DNA of 64,000 nucleotides, taken from positions 1 to 64,000 of the forward strand of contig NZ_RKST01000011.1 of assembly GCF_003934165.1 (NCBI RefSeq). Reading direction: 5' to 3'. The notes beneath the pieces are model-generated. The model was not told where the DNA came from and ran no database searches. It saw only the letters and a list, made by a program, of their open reading frames with translations. This DNA comes from Borborobacter arsenicus. GTDB taxonomy: Bacteria; Pseudomonadota; Alphaproteobacteria; Rhizobiales; Rhizobiaceae. A program made the position numbers and the translations under genes. Positions 40,354 to 49,467 of this stretch are shown one piece after another (the first letter of the stretch is position 1; each line of letters starts with the position of its first letter).

Positions 40354-41739
40354 CTACACCTCGTGCAGATAAAGGTGATAGTCGAGTTCGCTCACCGTGC
40401 GCGCCACGCGCAGCAATTCGGCATATTTGATCGCGGTGAATGTGCGGTGCAGATCTTCGCCGAGTGCATGTTTGAGAAATTCGGATGCCTTTGCCGCTTC
40501 GATCGCCTGGCGCCAATCGGCCGGCATGGAATGGTCGGTGTTGCCCTGCTCATAGCCGTTGCCGGTCGTTTCCGGGCCGGGGTCGAACTGTTCGGCAAGG
40601 CCCTTGGAGATGGCGGCAAGCACGGTGGTGGCGACCAGATAAGGGTTGGCGTCCACGCCGGAGGGGCGATGCTCGATGCGCCGGTTATTCGTATCGCCGG
40701 CCGGCACGCGCAGCGCGACCGAACGGTTGTTGACACCCCAGGTCGCTGCAATCGGCGCATAGGATTGCGACACGAAGCGCCGCCAGGAATTGGCGTGCGG
40801 GGCAAAGACCAGCATGGATTCGGCCATGGTGCCGGCAAGCCCGCCAAGCGCATGCAGCAGCGTTGGCGACCATGTGCCTTGCTGCGCTTCGGCAAAGACA
40901 TTGTTGCCGGCATCGTCCTGCAGCGAAACGTGCAGATGCATGCCGGAGCCGGCATATTTTTCGATCGGCTTGGCCATGAAGCAGGCGGTGACGCCGTGGC
41001 GGCGGGCCTGCGCCCGCACGATCCGCTTGAGCATGATGAGGTCGTCGGCGGCCTGCAAAATGTCCTTGCGATAGTGCAGCGTAAGTTCGTATTGGCCGGG
41101 AGCATATTCCGAAATCACCGTCTCGGCCGGAATGTCCTGCGCCCTTGCAGCGGCGTAGATGTCGGAAAACAGCGGCTCCATGCCATGCAGGTGGTCGACC
41201 GAATAGACCTCGGTCTTGCCGCTGCTGCGCCCGTCGAGCACGGCATTGGCCGGCTGGACGCGGCCTTCGGCGTCGCGTTCACCGGCGAGCAGGAAAAATT
41301 CGAGCTCGAAGGCGCCGGCCGGATGAAGGCCCTTGGCCGCAAGCACCTCGACCTGGCGGACCAGCGCCAGGCGCGGGTCCGAAGTCATCGGTGCGCCGTC
41401 GAGATGGAACATCGACATCAGCACCTGTCCGCGCGGCGGATTGGTGCCATGGAGGGGCTTCAACGTGAAGGGGATCGGCCAGGCGCGCAGATCGCCGTCG
41501 CCCTGGTCCCAGATCAGGCCGGTTTCGTGCACATCCTCGCCGGTGATGTCGAGGCCGAGAATGGAGATCGGCAGGTGCCGGCCGCCCTTGTATAGGCCTA
41601 TCAGTTCGTGGCGGCGGATGATCTTGCCGCGGCCGATGCCGTTGACGTCGATCAGCACGATGTCGAAGGCTTCGATTTCCGGATGCGCCTCCAGAAAGGC
41701 CTTTGCCTCGTCAATGGTCGAGCCGGAAGGTGAGATCAT
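40354..41739 (-). CDS. glutamine synthetase-family gamma-glutamyl ligase
   Basis: A 461-aa GS-fold ligase (N-terminal beta-Grasp, C-terminal catalytic domain). The substrate and metal motifs appear as AFELEFFL, the His motif AGSGMHLHVSLQD, NSWRR and the C-terminal NPYL region. The sequence is of the PuuA/GlnT group rather than housekeeping GlnA, whose conserved adenylylation loop is absent. Such enzymes glutamylate polyamines, ethanolamine or other amines. It follows a class III aminotransferase gene (106 bp), suggesting amine catabolism; the amine is unknown. Confidence 0.85.
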   Translation of the reverse strand: MISPSGSTIDEAKAFLEAHPEIEAFDIVLIDVNGIGRGKIIRRHELIGLYKGGRHLPISILGLDITGEDVHETGLIWDQGDGDLRAWPIPFTLKPLHGTNPPRGQVLMSMFHLDGAPMTSDPRLALVRQVEVLAAKGLHPAGAFELEFFLLAGERDAEGRVQPANAVLDGRSSGKTEVYSVDHLHGMEPLFSDIYAAARAQDIPAETVISEYAPGQYELTLHYRKDILQAADDLIMLKRIVRAQARRHGVTACFMAKPIEKYAGSGMHLHVSLQDDAGNNVFAEAQQGTWSPTLLHALGGLAGTMAESMLVFAPHANSWRRFVSQSYAPIAATWGVNNRSVALRVPAGDTNNRRIEHRPSGVDANPYLVATTVLAAISKGLAEQFDPGPETTGNGYEQGNTDHSMPADWRQAIEAAKASEFLKHALGEDLHRTFTAIKYAELLRVARTVSELDYHLYLHEV

Positions 41740-41771
41740 GGTTGAATGCTCTTATCACGAAATGTGGTCAC

Positions 41772-41818
41772 ACCCCCCTCTGCCCTACCGGGCATCTCCC
41801 CCTCAAGGGGGGAGATTA
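41772..41818. repeat. half copy of the CCCCTCAAGGGG-type repeat
   Basis: CCCCTCTGCC, then GGGCATCTCCCCCTCAAGGG and GGGAGAT, match one arm of the inverted repeat at 33670-33819. It lies in the 106-bp gap between the GS-like gene and the aminotransferase gene. Confidence 0.7.
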
Positions 41819-41845
41819 GCAGTTTCGAGGGGGTGCCAAGATCCA

Positions 41846-43288
41846 TCACGCTGCAAGTCTCCCGGCAATGTCGCTGAAGGCAGCCACAAGGCGGTCGACA
41901 TGGTGTTTCTTCGTGGCCGGCGAAATCAGCATCATATTGTGGAAGGGCGCAATCAGCACGCAGCGATTGACCAGCGCGACATGGATGGCTGCTTCAAGCT
42001 CTGGCGCGTGGGCGGCCATGGCCTCGCTGCCGTTCTTCAGCGGTCCGGACGCGCAGATGAACTCGACCCGCGCGCCGACGCGGGCGACATGCCAGGGCAG
42101 GCTGTGGCGGGCGATCGCCGCTTCCAGCCCATCGGCGAGGCGGGCGGCGAGCTTTTCCATATGGGCGTAATTTTCCTCGGTCATGACCTCCTCCAGCGTG
42201 GCGCGCATGGCGGCAAACTGGAGCGGATTGGCCGAGAGCGTGGTGCCGATGCCGGAATAGCCGGGCTCCTTGGCGCGGTTGTAAGCGGCAAAACGGGTGG
42301 CGACCTCCTCGCTCATGCCCCAGACGCTGGCGGGAACGCCGCCGGCAACCGGTTTGCCGAGCACGAAAAGATCGGGCTCCAGGCCATGCTTGCGCGTATA
42401 GCCGCCTGGGCCGGTGGAGATGGTGTGCGTCTCGTCGATGAGAAGCAGCGTACCTGCGGCGCGGGTGAGGCTGCGCACGCCCTCGAGGAAACCGGGCTGT
42501 GGCAGAACCATGCAGCAATTGGTCAGCACCGGCTCGGTGATGACGCAGGCAACATCGCCATGTGCCAACTCGGCTTCGAGGGCGGCGAGATCGTTGAACT
42601 CGACGATGCGCGTATTCTGTGTGAGGTCGCGGAACTCGCCGGCAAGCCCCGCCTTATTGGCCGGTTTGCCGTCGAGAAGGCGAACGAACGTCTCGTCCAC
42701 TGCGCCGTGATAGCAGCCGTTGAAGACGAGGATCTTTTCACGCCCGGTGATCGCGCGGGCAACGCGCAGGGCGAAGCGGTTGGCGTCGGAGGCGGTGGTG
42801 GCGATCTGCCAATGAGGCAGGTCGAAGCGCTGCGCCAGCAATTCGCCGAGCCCAAGTGCGTCTGGCGACGGTAGCATATAGGTCAAGCCCCGGCGGCTCT
42901 GGCGGCGGATGGCACGCGCGACCGGATCGGGCGAATGGCCGAACATCGAGCCGGTATCGCCGAGGCAGAAATCGGCAAGCCTGTTGCCGTCGACATCGGT
43001 AATGGTGGCGCCCTTGGCTTTCTCGACCAATATAGGGAAGGGCGTCGGCCAATCCTGCATCCAGTGCATCGGCACGCCGCCGAAGAAACCGGCAAGGCCA
43101 TTGCCGAGGGCGGCTTGTGACTTCGGCCGCGCCGCGCGGAAGGCCTCTGCTTCCTGCGCCCGGATTTCGTCTATTCGCGCCAGACCGACGCCGCCCTGTG
43201 TCGCGGCCCTGCCGTTTGATGTCGCCAAGATTGCCTGCCTGACTGCCGATTGCGCGCGATTCGTAGCCTGCCGCCCAGGGGCAGGCAA
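41846..43288 (-). CDS. class III PLP-dependent aminotransferase
   Basis: A 480-aa class III aminotransferase of the glutamate-1-semialdehyde/acetylornithine group. The PLP-binding pieces are FNGCYHGAVDE, LLLIDETHT (Asp to the pyridine nitrogen) and the Schiff-base Lys in FVLGKPVAGG. The C-terminal domain is complete. A TTG at 43288 is the best start because GGAGG precedes it by five bases. It is transcribed with the WD40 gene upstream (18 bp) and the GS-like gene downstream, so an omega-amino substrate is plausible. Specificity is unknown. Confidence 0.87.
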   Translation of the reverse strand: MPAPGRQATNRAQSAVRQAILATSNGRAATQGGVGLARIDEIRAQEAEAFRAARPKSQAALGNGLAGFFGGVPMHWMQDWPTPFPILVEKAKGATITDVDGNRLADFCLGDTGSMFGHSPDPVARAIRRQSRRGLTYMLPSPDALGLGELLAQRFDLPHWQIATTASDANRFALRVARAITGREKILVFNGCYHGAVDETFVRLLDGKPANKAGLAGEFRDLTQNTRIVEFNDLAALEAELAHGDVACVITEPVLTNCCMVLPQPGFLEGVRSLTRAAGTLLLIDETHTISTGPGGYTRKHGLEPDLFVLGKPVAGGVPASVWGMSEEVATRFAAYNRAKEPGYSGIGTTLSANPLQFAAMRATLEEVMTEENYAHMEKLAARLADGLEAAIARHSLPWHVARVGARVEFICASGPLKNGSEAMAAHAPELEAAIHVALVNRCVLIAPFHNMMLISPATKKHHVDRLVAAFSDIAGRLAA

Positions 43289-43306
43289 TGGTGCCTCCGG
43301 AAGGTG

Positions 43307-44281
43307 TCAGCCGGTGAGGTCGATCACGCCGCAATCGCCAGCCTCGCAGCCGAAGGCGATGCGGCGTTCCTCCTCGTCCCAGGCCATGGCGGTGATGGCG
43401 CCCTTGCCGGGGCGGCGCAGCAATACTTCCTTCTGGTCGGAGAAACGGACGGCAAGCACCATGCCGTCATTATAGCCGATGGCGACGATCTCCTCGCTCG
43501 GGTGGCAGGAAACGCAGGTGACGGCGGCATTGCCGCGCGTGCCGAGTTCCAGCGGCGCCTTGCCCATCGGCCCGTCCTTGGCCTGGAACGGCCAGACGAT
43601 GGCTGCCGGGGAGCCGGAACTTGCCAGCCATCTGCCCTTGGCGCTCCAGGACAGGCTCTTGACCTTCATCGGATAGCCGCTCATGCGCATGTGCTTGCCG
43701 TCTGCCAGCTTCCAGCCATGCAGGGCGTTTTCCTGCATGGTGGTGACGACGAAATTGCCGTCGGGCGAAAATGTAATGCCGGTATGCGCGCCCGCCCATT
43801 CCAGTTCCAGCGGCTTGCCCTCGGTCGCCGGGAAATGCAGCGTCGCGCCATTGTAGCGGGCGACGCCGAAGCGCATGCCCTTCGGCGCGAAGGCCAGGCC
43901 CTCGACCGAGCGCGGATGGGCGAATTCCTTGATCTTGCCATCGCCGAAGCGGACATGGGCGATCTTGCCGGTGGCAAAGGCGATTGCGCCTTGCGGCCCG
44001 ATTGCCACGGCAGTGACCCACTTCCGGCCAATCTCGGCCAGTGCCTCGGTCTCGGCGTTCGCGCCAAGCGCGCAGACCTTGCCGTCCTCACCGCCGGTGA
44101 TCAGCCGGCGCTGTGCAGTATCGAAGGTGGCGCAAAGCAGTCCGTCATGCAGCTCGGTCCATTTATGGCCATGGTCGAGGCGATGGACGACGCCATCGGC
44201 AAGCGCGAAATAAGGCACGCCTCCGATGAACGCCGTGGCGATGCAGTGGCCTTCGAGATCAAGAGGGGCGACTGTGGGCAT
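43307..44281 (-). CDS. WD40-repeat beta-propeller protein
   Basis: A 324-aa cytoplasmic protein made of WD40-like repeats about 40 residues long (for example TAVAIGPQGAIAFATGKIAHVRF and ITFSPDGNFVVTTMQENALHGW). No enzyme motif or signal peptide is seen. It follows a COG0523 GTPase gene after 67 bp; the pairing of these two families recurs in alphaproteobacteria, where it is suspected to serve metal allocation. Function is unproven. Confidence 0.8.
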   Translation of the reverse strand: MPTVAPLDLEGHCIATAFIGGVPYFALADGVVHRLDHGHKWTELHDGLLCATFDTAQRRLITGGEDGKVCALGANAETEALAEIGRKWVTAVAIGPQGAIAFATGKIAHVRFGDGKIKEFAHPRSVEGLAFAPKGMRFGVARYNGATLHFPATEGKPLELEWAGAHTGITFSPDGNFVVTTMQENALHGWKLADGKHMRMSGYPMKVKSLSWSAKGRWLASSGSPAAIVWPFQAKDGPMGKAPLELGTRGNAAVTCVSCHPSEEIVAIGYNDGMVLAVRFSDQKEVLLRRPGKGAITAMAWDEEERRIAFGCEAGDCGVIDLTG

Positions 44282-44348
44282 AGGGTCGAAACTTCCGATA
44301 AAAAGGGGTGCTTATCCGACCCTATCCACACAAGCAAGAATGGCGGTC

Positions 44349-45413
44349 CTACGCCGCCTGGCAGGCGTCGAAGCTGTTCTTCAGCCGTTCGGCATCGAGT
44401 TCGCGGCCGATGAAGACAAGACGGCTTTCGTGCTTCTCGCCCTCCTTCCAGGCACGCTGGTGGTCGCCCTCGACGATCATGTGGACGCCCTGGACGACAT
44501 AACGTTCCGGATCGTCCTTGAAGGCGATGATGCCTTTGAGGCGCAGGATGTTGGGTCCCTCAAGCTGGGTGATCTTCTCGATCCAGGGGAAGAATTTCTT
44601 CGGGTCCATTTCCGCGCCGCGCAGCGAAACCGACTGCACCGTCACGTCATGGATCGCGGAGGCTTCGCCATGGTCGTGATCATGGTGGCGATGATCATGG
44701 TGATGGTGGTGGTCGTGATCGCAGTCGGGACCGCATTCATGGTCATGGTCGTGATCATGCGCTTCGAGGAAATGCGGGTCGTTCTCCAGTGCGCGCGACA
44801 GGTCGAAGGCGCCGCGATCGAGCACTTCCCTGAGGTCGACGCCCGAACGCTGGGTGCGATGGATCCTGGCTGCCGGATTGATGGCGCGCACGGTCGCTTC
44901 CACCTCGCGCAGTTCCTCTTCCGTCACCAGATCCGTCTTGTTGAGCACCACGACATCGGCGAAGGCGATCTGGTCTTCCGCCTCGCGGCTGTCCTTCAGG
45001 CGCAGCGGTAGATGCTTGGCATCGACAAGGGCAACCACGGCGTCGAGCTTGGTTTTGGAGCGCACATCGTCGTCCATGAAGAAGGTCTGCGCCACTGGCA
45101 CGGGGTCGGCAAGGCCGGTCGTTTCCACCACGATGGCGTCGAAGCGGCCGGGGCGGCGCATCAGGCCCTCGACCACGCGGATCAGGTCGCCGCGCACGGT
45201 GCAGCACACGCAGCCATTGTTCATCTCGTAGATTTCCTCGTCGGATTCCACGATCAGATCGTTGTCGATGCCGATCTCGCCGAACTCGTTGACAATGACG
45301 GCATAGCGCTTGCCGTGGTTTTCGGAGAGGATGCGGTTCAGCAGCGTCGTCTTGCCGGAGCCGAGATAGCCGGTCAGCACGGTGACGGGGATTTGCGTTT
45401 GTGCGTCGCTCAT
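44349..45413 (-). CDS. COG0523 (CobW/G3E) metal chaperone GTPase with His-rich loop
   Basis: A 354-aa G3E GTPase. Walker [10 protein letters not shown] is at residues 15-23, the metal-binding CVCC at 68-71, and VVLNKTDL is the guanine motif. The linker before the CobW C-terminal domain (about residues 219-250) is a dense His/Asp run ([17 protein letters not shown]) with two Cys, a probable zinc, nickel or cobalt store. It would insert metal into a client protein. I start it at ATG 45413; ATG 45446 or a longer frame to 45479 is possible. It leads a minus-strand set with the WD40 gene. No Zur box was recognised upstream. Confidence 0.88.
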   Translation of the reverse strand: MSDAQTQIPVTVLTGYLGSGKTTLLNRILSENHGKRYAVIVNEFGEIGIDNDLIVESDEEIYEMNNGCVCCTVRGDLIRVVEGLMRRPGRFDAIVVETTGLADPVPVAQTFFMDDDVRSKTKLDAVVALVDAKHLPLRLKDSREAEDQIAFADVVVLNKTDLVTEEELREVEATVRAINPAARIHRTQRSGVDLREVLDRGAFDLSRALENDPHFLEAHDHDHDHECGPDCDHDHHHHHDHRHHDHDHGEASAIHDVTVQSVSLRGAEMDPKKFFPWIEKITQLEGPNILRLKGIIAFKDDPERYVVQGVHMIVEGDHQRAWKEGEKHESRLVFIGRELDAERLKNSFDACQAA

Positions 45414-45659
45414 GATGCGCCTCGTATGGGGATTGGTTGCCTCCATATAGGACGGCGAATCCTGTTTTGCACGCGGCAATGGCGGCGTTTTGCGGTAGCG
45501 ACACCGGGGCCATGGCTCACAATTTTAGTTTGTCATCTAAATGAAATATGTATCTGGCATGACTGCCCTGGCGCGGGCCGAGGGCGATTTCATTTGCCAA
45601 GGGTTCCACCGCGCCTATTCTGCGTCGAGAGATCGGTGCGGCCAGGAGTTGAATGAGCG

Positions 45660-46151
45660 ATGGCCAAGGCAGACAGAAGTGCAACTATGAGCCGGCTGCA
45701 ATCGGCGGCCCGGGCATCGCGCACCGCATTGGCGGCGCGGCTGCTGACGCATGGCTTTTATGCCGGCCAGGACCAGATCATGCTGGCGCTCAGCGCAGAG
45801 GACGGCCAGACGCCGGGGCAACTGGCCACCAGGCTCGGCGTGCGCCCGCCGACGATCACCAAGACCATAAACCGCCTGCAGGCGCAGGGCTTCCTCGACA
45901 AGCGCACCTCGGAAGCGGATGCACGACAGGCGCATATCTTTCTCAGCGATAGCGGGCGCGAAACGATCCGCGCCATCGAGAAATCGGTGCGCAAGACCGA
46001 AAAGCTCGCCTTTCGCGGCCTCGACAAGAAAGATCAGAAGATGCTGGCGAAGCTGCTTTCGCGGATCGAGGCCAATCTCTGCGGCCCCGCCACGACGGTG
46101 GAAGCCGAGGACGAAATTGAGGCCGAACCGCACGAACAGATGCAGCAGTGA
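45660..46151 (+). CDS. MarR-family transcriptional regulator
   Basis: A 163-aa MarR-type winged HTH regulator; the recognition segment is TPGQLATRLGVRPPTITKTINRLQAQGFL, followed by the wing (KRTSEADARQAHIFLS). The C-terminus has an extra acidic tail (TTVEAEDEIEAEPHEQMQQ). It lies 107 bp before a DMT-family transporter in the same direction, a common arrangement for drug or metabolite efflux control. Ligand unknown. GGAG precedes the ATG. Confidence 0.88.
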   Translation: MAKADRSATMSRLQSAARASRTALAARLLTHGFYAGQDQIMLALSAEDGQTPGQLATRLGVRPPTITKTINRLQAQGFLDKRTSEADARQAHIFLSDSGRETIRAIEKSVRKTEKLAFRGLDKKDQKMLAKLLSRIEANLCGPATTVEAEDEIEAEPHEQMQQ

Positions 46152-46163
46152 ACGGTTCGGGCA

Positions 46164-46175
46164 GGACAATTGTCC
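46164..46175. promoter_or_regulatory. 12-bp palindrome between marR-like and DMT genes
   Basis: GGACAATTGTCC is a perfect 12-bp palindrome 12 bp after the MarR stop and 84 bp before the transporter start. MarR proteins bind short dyads of this sort, so it is a candidate operator. It is not obviously repeated upstream of the regulator itself. Confidence 0.35.
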
Positions 46176-46258
46176 CTGGACCAGTGTTTTCCGGCTTGCG
46201 CGTGCCGGATCGGTGGCCGACAACCGGTTGACCAAATCACCCCACTGGTTGGCCAATC

Positions 46259-47200
46259 GTGAACGCATCTTCCCCCCACTCCGAGTCCGCGACGCCGGCT
46301 TCGGCGATCCTGATGGTATTCGCCTCGGGCATGCTGTTTTCCTGCCTGGACACCAGCGCGAAATATCTCGTGCTGTCGGGCATGGACACGCGGTTCATTT
46401 CCTGGGCGCGCTTTGCCAGCCATACGGTCCTTGTCCTTATCCTGTTCAAGAGCTGGAGCAATCCGGCGATGTTCAAGGTCGCCAGCCTGCCGCGCCAATT
46501 GCTGCGCGGCGTCTTCCTGTTCGGCTCGACCTATTTCAATTTCGAGGCGCTGCGGACGCTGCAACTGGCGGAAACGACGTCCATCTATTTCTTTGCCCCG
46601 ATGGTCATCACCGCGCTTGCCGGTCCGCTTCTGGGAGAATGGGCCGGATGGCGGCGGTGGCTGGCGATCGTCGTCGGATTCGTCGGCGTGCTCGTCATCA
46701 CAAGGCCGGGGGCCTCCGCCCTGCAGATCGGCCATATCCACGCTTTGACGGCGATGGTGAGCTATTGCCTCTATGTCATCATGACAAGGCATATGAGTTC
46801 GACCGAGACGGCCGAAAGCCTGATCTTCTATTCCGCGCTTGCCCCGGCCTTGCTGATGCTGCCGGTGGCGCCCTATACGGCCTCCGTGCCGCCGTCCGCG
46901 CTGCATTGGGCTCTTCTTCTCGCCCTTGGCTTCTTCGGCGGCTTTGGCCACTGGCTGCTGATCAAGGCCTATCGGCAGGCAACCGCAACGGCGCTCGCGC
47001 CCTATCCCTATCTGCAGATGGTGTGGATGATCGGCTTCGGCTATGTGGTCTTCAGCCAGTTTCCCGACGGCTGGACCCTGCTAGGCGCCGGCATCATCGT
47101 GGCCAGCGGGCTCTATATCGTCCATCGCGAGCACAGGCTGAGGCTGAAAAACCGGAGCCTGCCCAATGCCGAGGAAGAGCAACTGGCAAAAAGGCTTTGA
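46259..47200 (+). CDS. DMT-superfamily transporter (EamA family)
   Basis: A 313-aa inner membrane protein with about ten membrane segments in two EamA repeats (the first begins near ILMVFASGMLFSCLDTSAKY, the second near HALTAMVSYCLYVIMTRHM). Such proteins export or import small metabolites. The GTG at 46259 is the first codon of the conserved frame but has no clear ribosome binding site; a later ATG at 46313 would cut the first helix. Control by the preceding MarR gene is likely from position. Confidence 0.85.
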   Translation: MNASSPHSESATPASAILMVFASGMLFSCLDTSAKYLVLSGMDTRFISWARFASHTVLVLILFKSWSNPAMFKVASLPRQLLRGVFLFGSTYFNFEALRTLQLAETTSIYFFAPMVITALAGPLLGEWAGWRRWLAIVVGFVGVLVITRPGASALQIGHIHALTAMVSYCLYVIMTRHMSSTETAESLIFYSALAPALLMLPVAPYTASVPPSALHWALLLALGFFGGFGHWLLIKAYRQATATALAPYPYLQMVWMIGFGYVVFSQFPDGWTLLGAGIIVASGLYIVHREHRLRLKNRSLPNAEEEQLAKRL

Positions 47201-47225
47201 TTCCCCTGCGTTCGATGGCATAAGC

Positions 47226-47246
47226 CGATTTAAACAGTTTAAATCG
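47226..47246. promoter_or_regulatory. 21-bp perfect palindrome, probable LacI-family operator
   Basis: CGATTTAAAC and GTTTAAATCG flank a single central A (47226-47246). It is AT-rich in a GC-rich background and lies 20 bp before the LacI-type gene, so it is probably the autoregulatory operator of that protein. LacI-family operators usually have an even centre with CG; the odd centre here is a variant. Confidence 0.7.
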
Positions 47247-47265
47247 ACGGGCCCCGGAGGACGCT

Positions 47266-48288
47266 CTGGCACAGAAGATAAAGCTTTCCACCATTGCCGA
47301 CGCGCTTGGCGTCTCGACCGCCACAGTGTCGCTGGCGCTACGTGACAGTCCGCTGGTTGCAGGCACCACGCGCGACCGCATCAAGGAACATGCCCGCGCC
47401 ATCGGCTATATCTACAATCGCCGTGCGGCCAGCCTGAGGACGTCGCGTTCCGGTATTGTCGGCGTCGTCGTCCACGACATCATGAACCCGTTCTTTGCCG
47501 AGATTCTTCGCTCGATCGAAAGCGAACTCGACCGCAGCCGGCAAACCTTTATCCTTTCCAACCATTACGACCAGTTGGAAAAGCAGCGCACCTTCATCGA
47601 CACGCTGCTGCAACTGGGTGCGGATGGGGTGATCATGTCGCCGGCGATCGGCACGCCGGCCGAAGACATTATAATGGCCGAGGGCAACGGCCTTCCGGCA
47701 GTGCTGATCGCACGTACCGTGGAAGGGGCGAATGTGCCGGTCTTTCGCGGCGACGATGCCTATGGAACCGGGCTTGCCACCAATCACCTGATTTCGCTCG
47801 GGCACAAGCGCATCGCCATGATCGGCGGCACCAACCAGACCTCGACAGGGCGCGACCGCTATCAGGGCTATGTGACGGCGATGGAAAAGGCCGGGCTGGA
47901 GGTGAGGCCGTCATGGCGCATTCCCGGGCCGCGCACCAAGCAGGCCGGCTTCGAGGCGGCGGGGCAGTTTCTCGCGCTCAAGGACAAGCCGACCGCTGCC
48001 GTCTGCTGGAACGATCTGGTCGCCATCGGCCTGATGAACGGCATCGCCCGCGCCGGATTGGTGCCGGGGGTCGACATTTCGGTCACCGGCTATGACGATC
48101 TGGAGGAGGCGGCCATCGCCACGCCGGCGCTGACCACGGTGTGGAACGGCCAGCGCGAAGTGGGCCGGCGTGCCGCCAGCGCCCTACTCGACAAGCTGAA
48201 CGGCCAGGCTGTGCGGCCCTCGCAGGAGTTGATCCGGCCGGAACTCCATGTGCGCCAATCAACGGGCCGGCCGGTGGAAAGAGCATGA
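47266..48288 (+). CDS. LacI-family transcriptional regulator, apparent CTG start
   Basis: A 340-aa LacI-type repressor with an N-terminal HTH (KLSTIADALGVSTATVSLAL), a hinge helix (RRAASLRTSRSG) and a sugar-binding-like effector domain. No ATG, GTG or TTG lies between the in-frame stop at 47221 and a GTG at 47326, which is inside the HTH. A CTG at 47266 is five bases after GGAGG and gives exactly the N-terminus expected for the family, so CTG appears to be the start. It overlaps the hydroxyacid dehydrogenase gene by ATGA and probably controls it. Confidence 0.85.
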   Translation: MAQKIKLSTIADALGVSTATVSLALRDSPLVAGTTRDRIKEHARAIGYIYNRRAASLRTSRSGIVGVVVHDIMNPFFAEILRSIESELDRSRQTFILSNHYDQLEKQRTFIDTLLQLGADGVIMSPAIGTPAEDIIMAEGNGLPAVLIARTVEGANVPVFRGDDAYGTGLATNHLISLGHKRIAMIGGTNQTSTGRDRYQGYVTAMEKAGLEVRPSWRIPGPRTKQAGFEAAGQFLALKDKPTAAVCWNDLVAIGLMNGIARAGLVPGVDISVTGYDDLEEAAIATPALTTVWNGQREVGRRAASALLDKLNGQAVRPSQELIRPELHVRQSTGRPVERA

Positions 48289-49274
48289 ACGACAAGACTT
48301 CTCCCGTCACGATCCTGGTTCCGGGCAGGTTGCACCCGCGCGCGGTGGAGCGCGTCGACAAGGCCTTCCGTATGATCCGGATCGAGCGGGTGGACCCGGC
48401 ACTGCTGACCGACGAGATCAGGCGCGATGTGCGCGGCATCGCCACCGCCGGCTTCCTGGAGCCGATGGGGCCAGCCTTCATCGATGCGCTGCCGAAGCTG
48501 GAGATCGTCTCGGCCTTCGGTGTCGGCTATGATTCGATCGATGCGCGCCATGCCGGCACAAGGGGCGTGATGGTCACCAACACGCCTGACGTGCTGACCG
48601 AGGAAGTGGCCGACACGACTGTCGGGCTGCTGATCAATACGGTGCGCGAGCTTCCGCGAGCCGAGGCTTGGCTGCGCGCCGGGCGCTGGCAACGTGACGG
48701 CAACTATCCGCTGACGCCGGCGACGCTGCGCGGCCGAAGGATCGGCATTTTCGGCCTCGGCCGGATCGGGCTTGCGATTGCGCGCCGGCTTGAGGCTTTC
48801 GGCCTTTCGATCGCCTATCACAATCGGCGCCCGGTGCAAGGTGTTGCCTATCCCTATCATGGGACGCTGCTGGAACTTGCCGCCAATGTCGACACGCTGA
48901 TCTGCGTGGTGCCGGGCGGCGCGGCGACGCAAAAGATAATCGACGCCTCCGTGCTTTCGGCGCTGGGGGCCGACGGCGTGCTGATCAATGTCGGCCGTGG
49001 CAGCACGGTCGACCATGATGCGCTGGTGCAGGCGCTGAGCGACGGTACGATCAGGGCGGCCGGGCTCGACGTGTTCCCCGACGAGCCGAATGTCCCTGCC
49101 GGCCTCACCGACCTGCCCAATGCGGTTCTGCTGCCGCATGTCGCCTCGGCCTCGGTGCATACCAGAAATGCCATGGCCGATCTGGTGGCCGACAATCTTG
49201 TTGCATGGTTCTCGGAAGGCAAAGCGCTGACGCCCGTTGCCGAAACCGCCAAGGTCGTGGCTGGTCAGCGATAG
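48285..49274 (+). CDS. 2-hydroxyacid dehydrogenase (glyoxylate/hydroxypyruvate reductase type)
   Basis: A 329-aa D-2-hydroxyacid dehydrogenase. The NAD(P) motif is GIFGLGRIG, and the catalytic Arg (NVGRGSTVD), Glu (DEPNVP) and His (LLPHVASA) appear in order. The residue set HNRR after the second strand suggests NADPH preference, as in glyoxylate/hydroxypyruvate reductases; this is inference. It is translationally coupled to the LacI-type regulator upstream. Confidence 0.9.
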   Translation: MNDKTSPVTILVPGRLHPRAVERVDKAFRMIRIERVDPALLTDEIRRDVRGIATAGFLEPMGPAFIDALPKLEIVSAFGVGYDSIDARHAGTRGVMVTNTPDVLTEEVADTTVGLLINTVRELPRAEAWLRAGRWQRDGNYPLTPATLRGRRIGIFGLGRIGLAIARRLEAFGLSIAYHNRRPVQGVAYPYHGTLLELAANVDTLICVVPGGAATQKIIDASVLSALGADGVLINVGRGSTVDHDALVQALSDGTIRAAGLDVFPDEPNVPAGLTDLPNAVLLPHVASASVHTRNAMADLVADNLVAWFSEGKALTPVAETAKVVAGQR

Positions 49275-49401
49275 CTGCCTTTAGAGCAGCGGGCGTTCTG
49301 ACGAACGCGACCCCGTTGCTCCGCCTCGGTTTCTTTAGCCGCATTTGTGCAACGCCAGACGATTCCGTCTGGCTGCAAAATGCTTTAGTCGAAAGTCATG
49401 C

Positions 49402-49416
49402 TTAACGCGCCCTTAA
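49402..49416 (+). promoter_or_regulatory. CtrA-type binding box
   Basis: TTAA-N7-TTAAC with spacer CGCGCCC (TTAA at 49402-49405 and 49413-49416) matches the CtrA consensus exactly. A further TTAA is at 49425. It lies 52 bp before the start of the secreted Inh-like protein at 49468, in promoter position. Confidence 0.55.
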
Positions 49417-49467
49417 CAATGAGGGTTAATGATCTCCTTCGTCGGCAAACCGCAAAGGAGAACAGTC

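Noticed and set aside
45414-45659. Zur box before the COG0523 GTPase gene
   Set aside because: Looked for an AT-rich dyad of Zur type in the upstream 250 bp and found none that fits.
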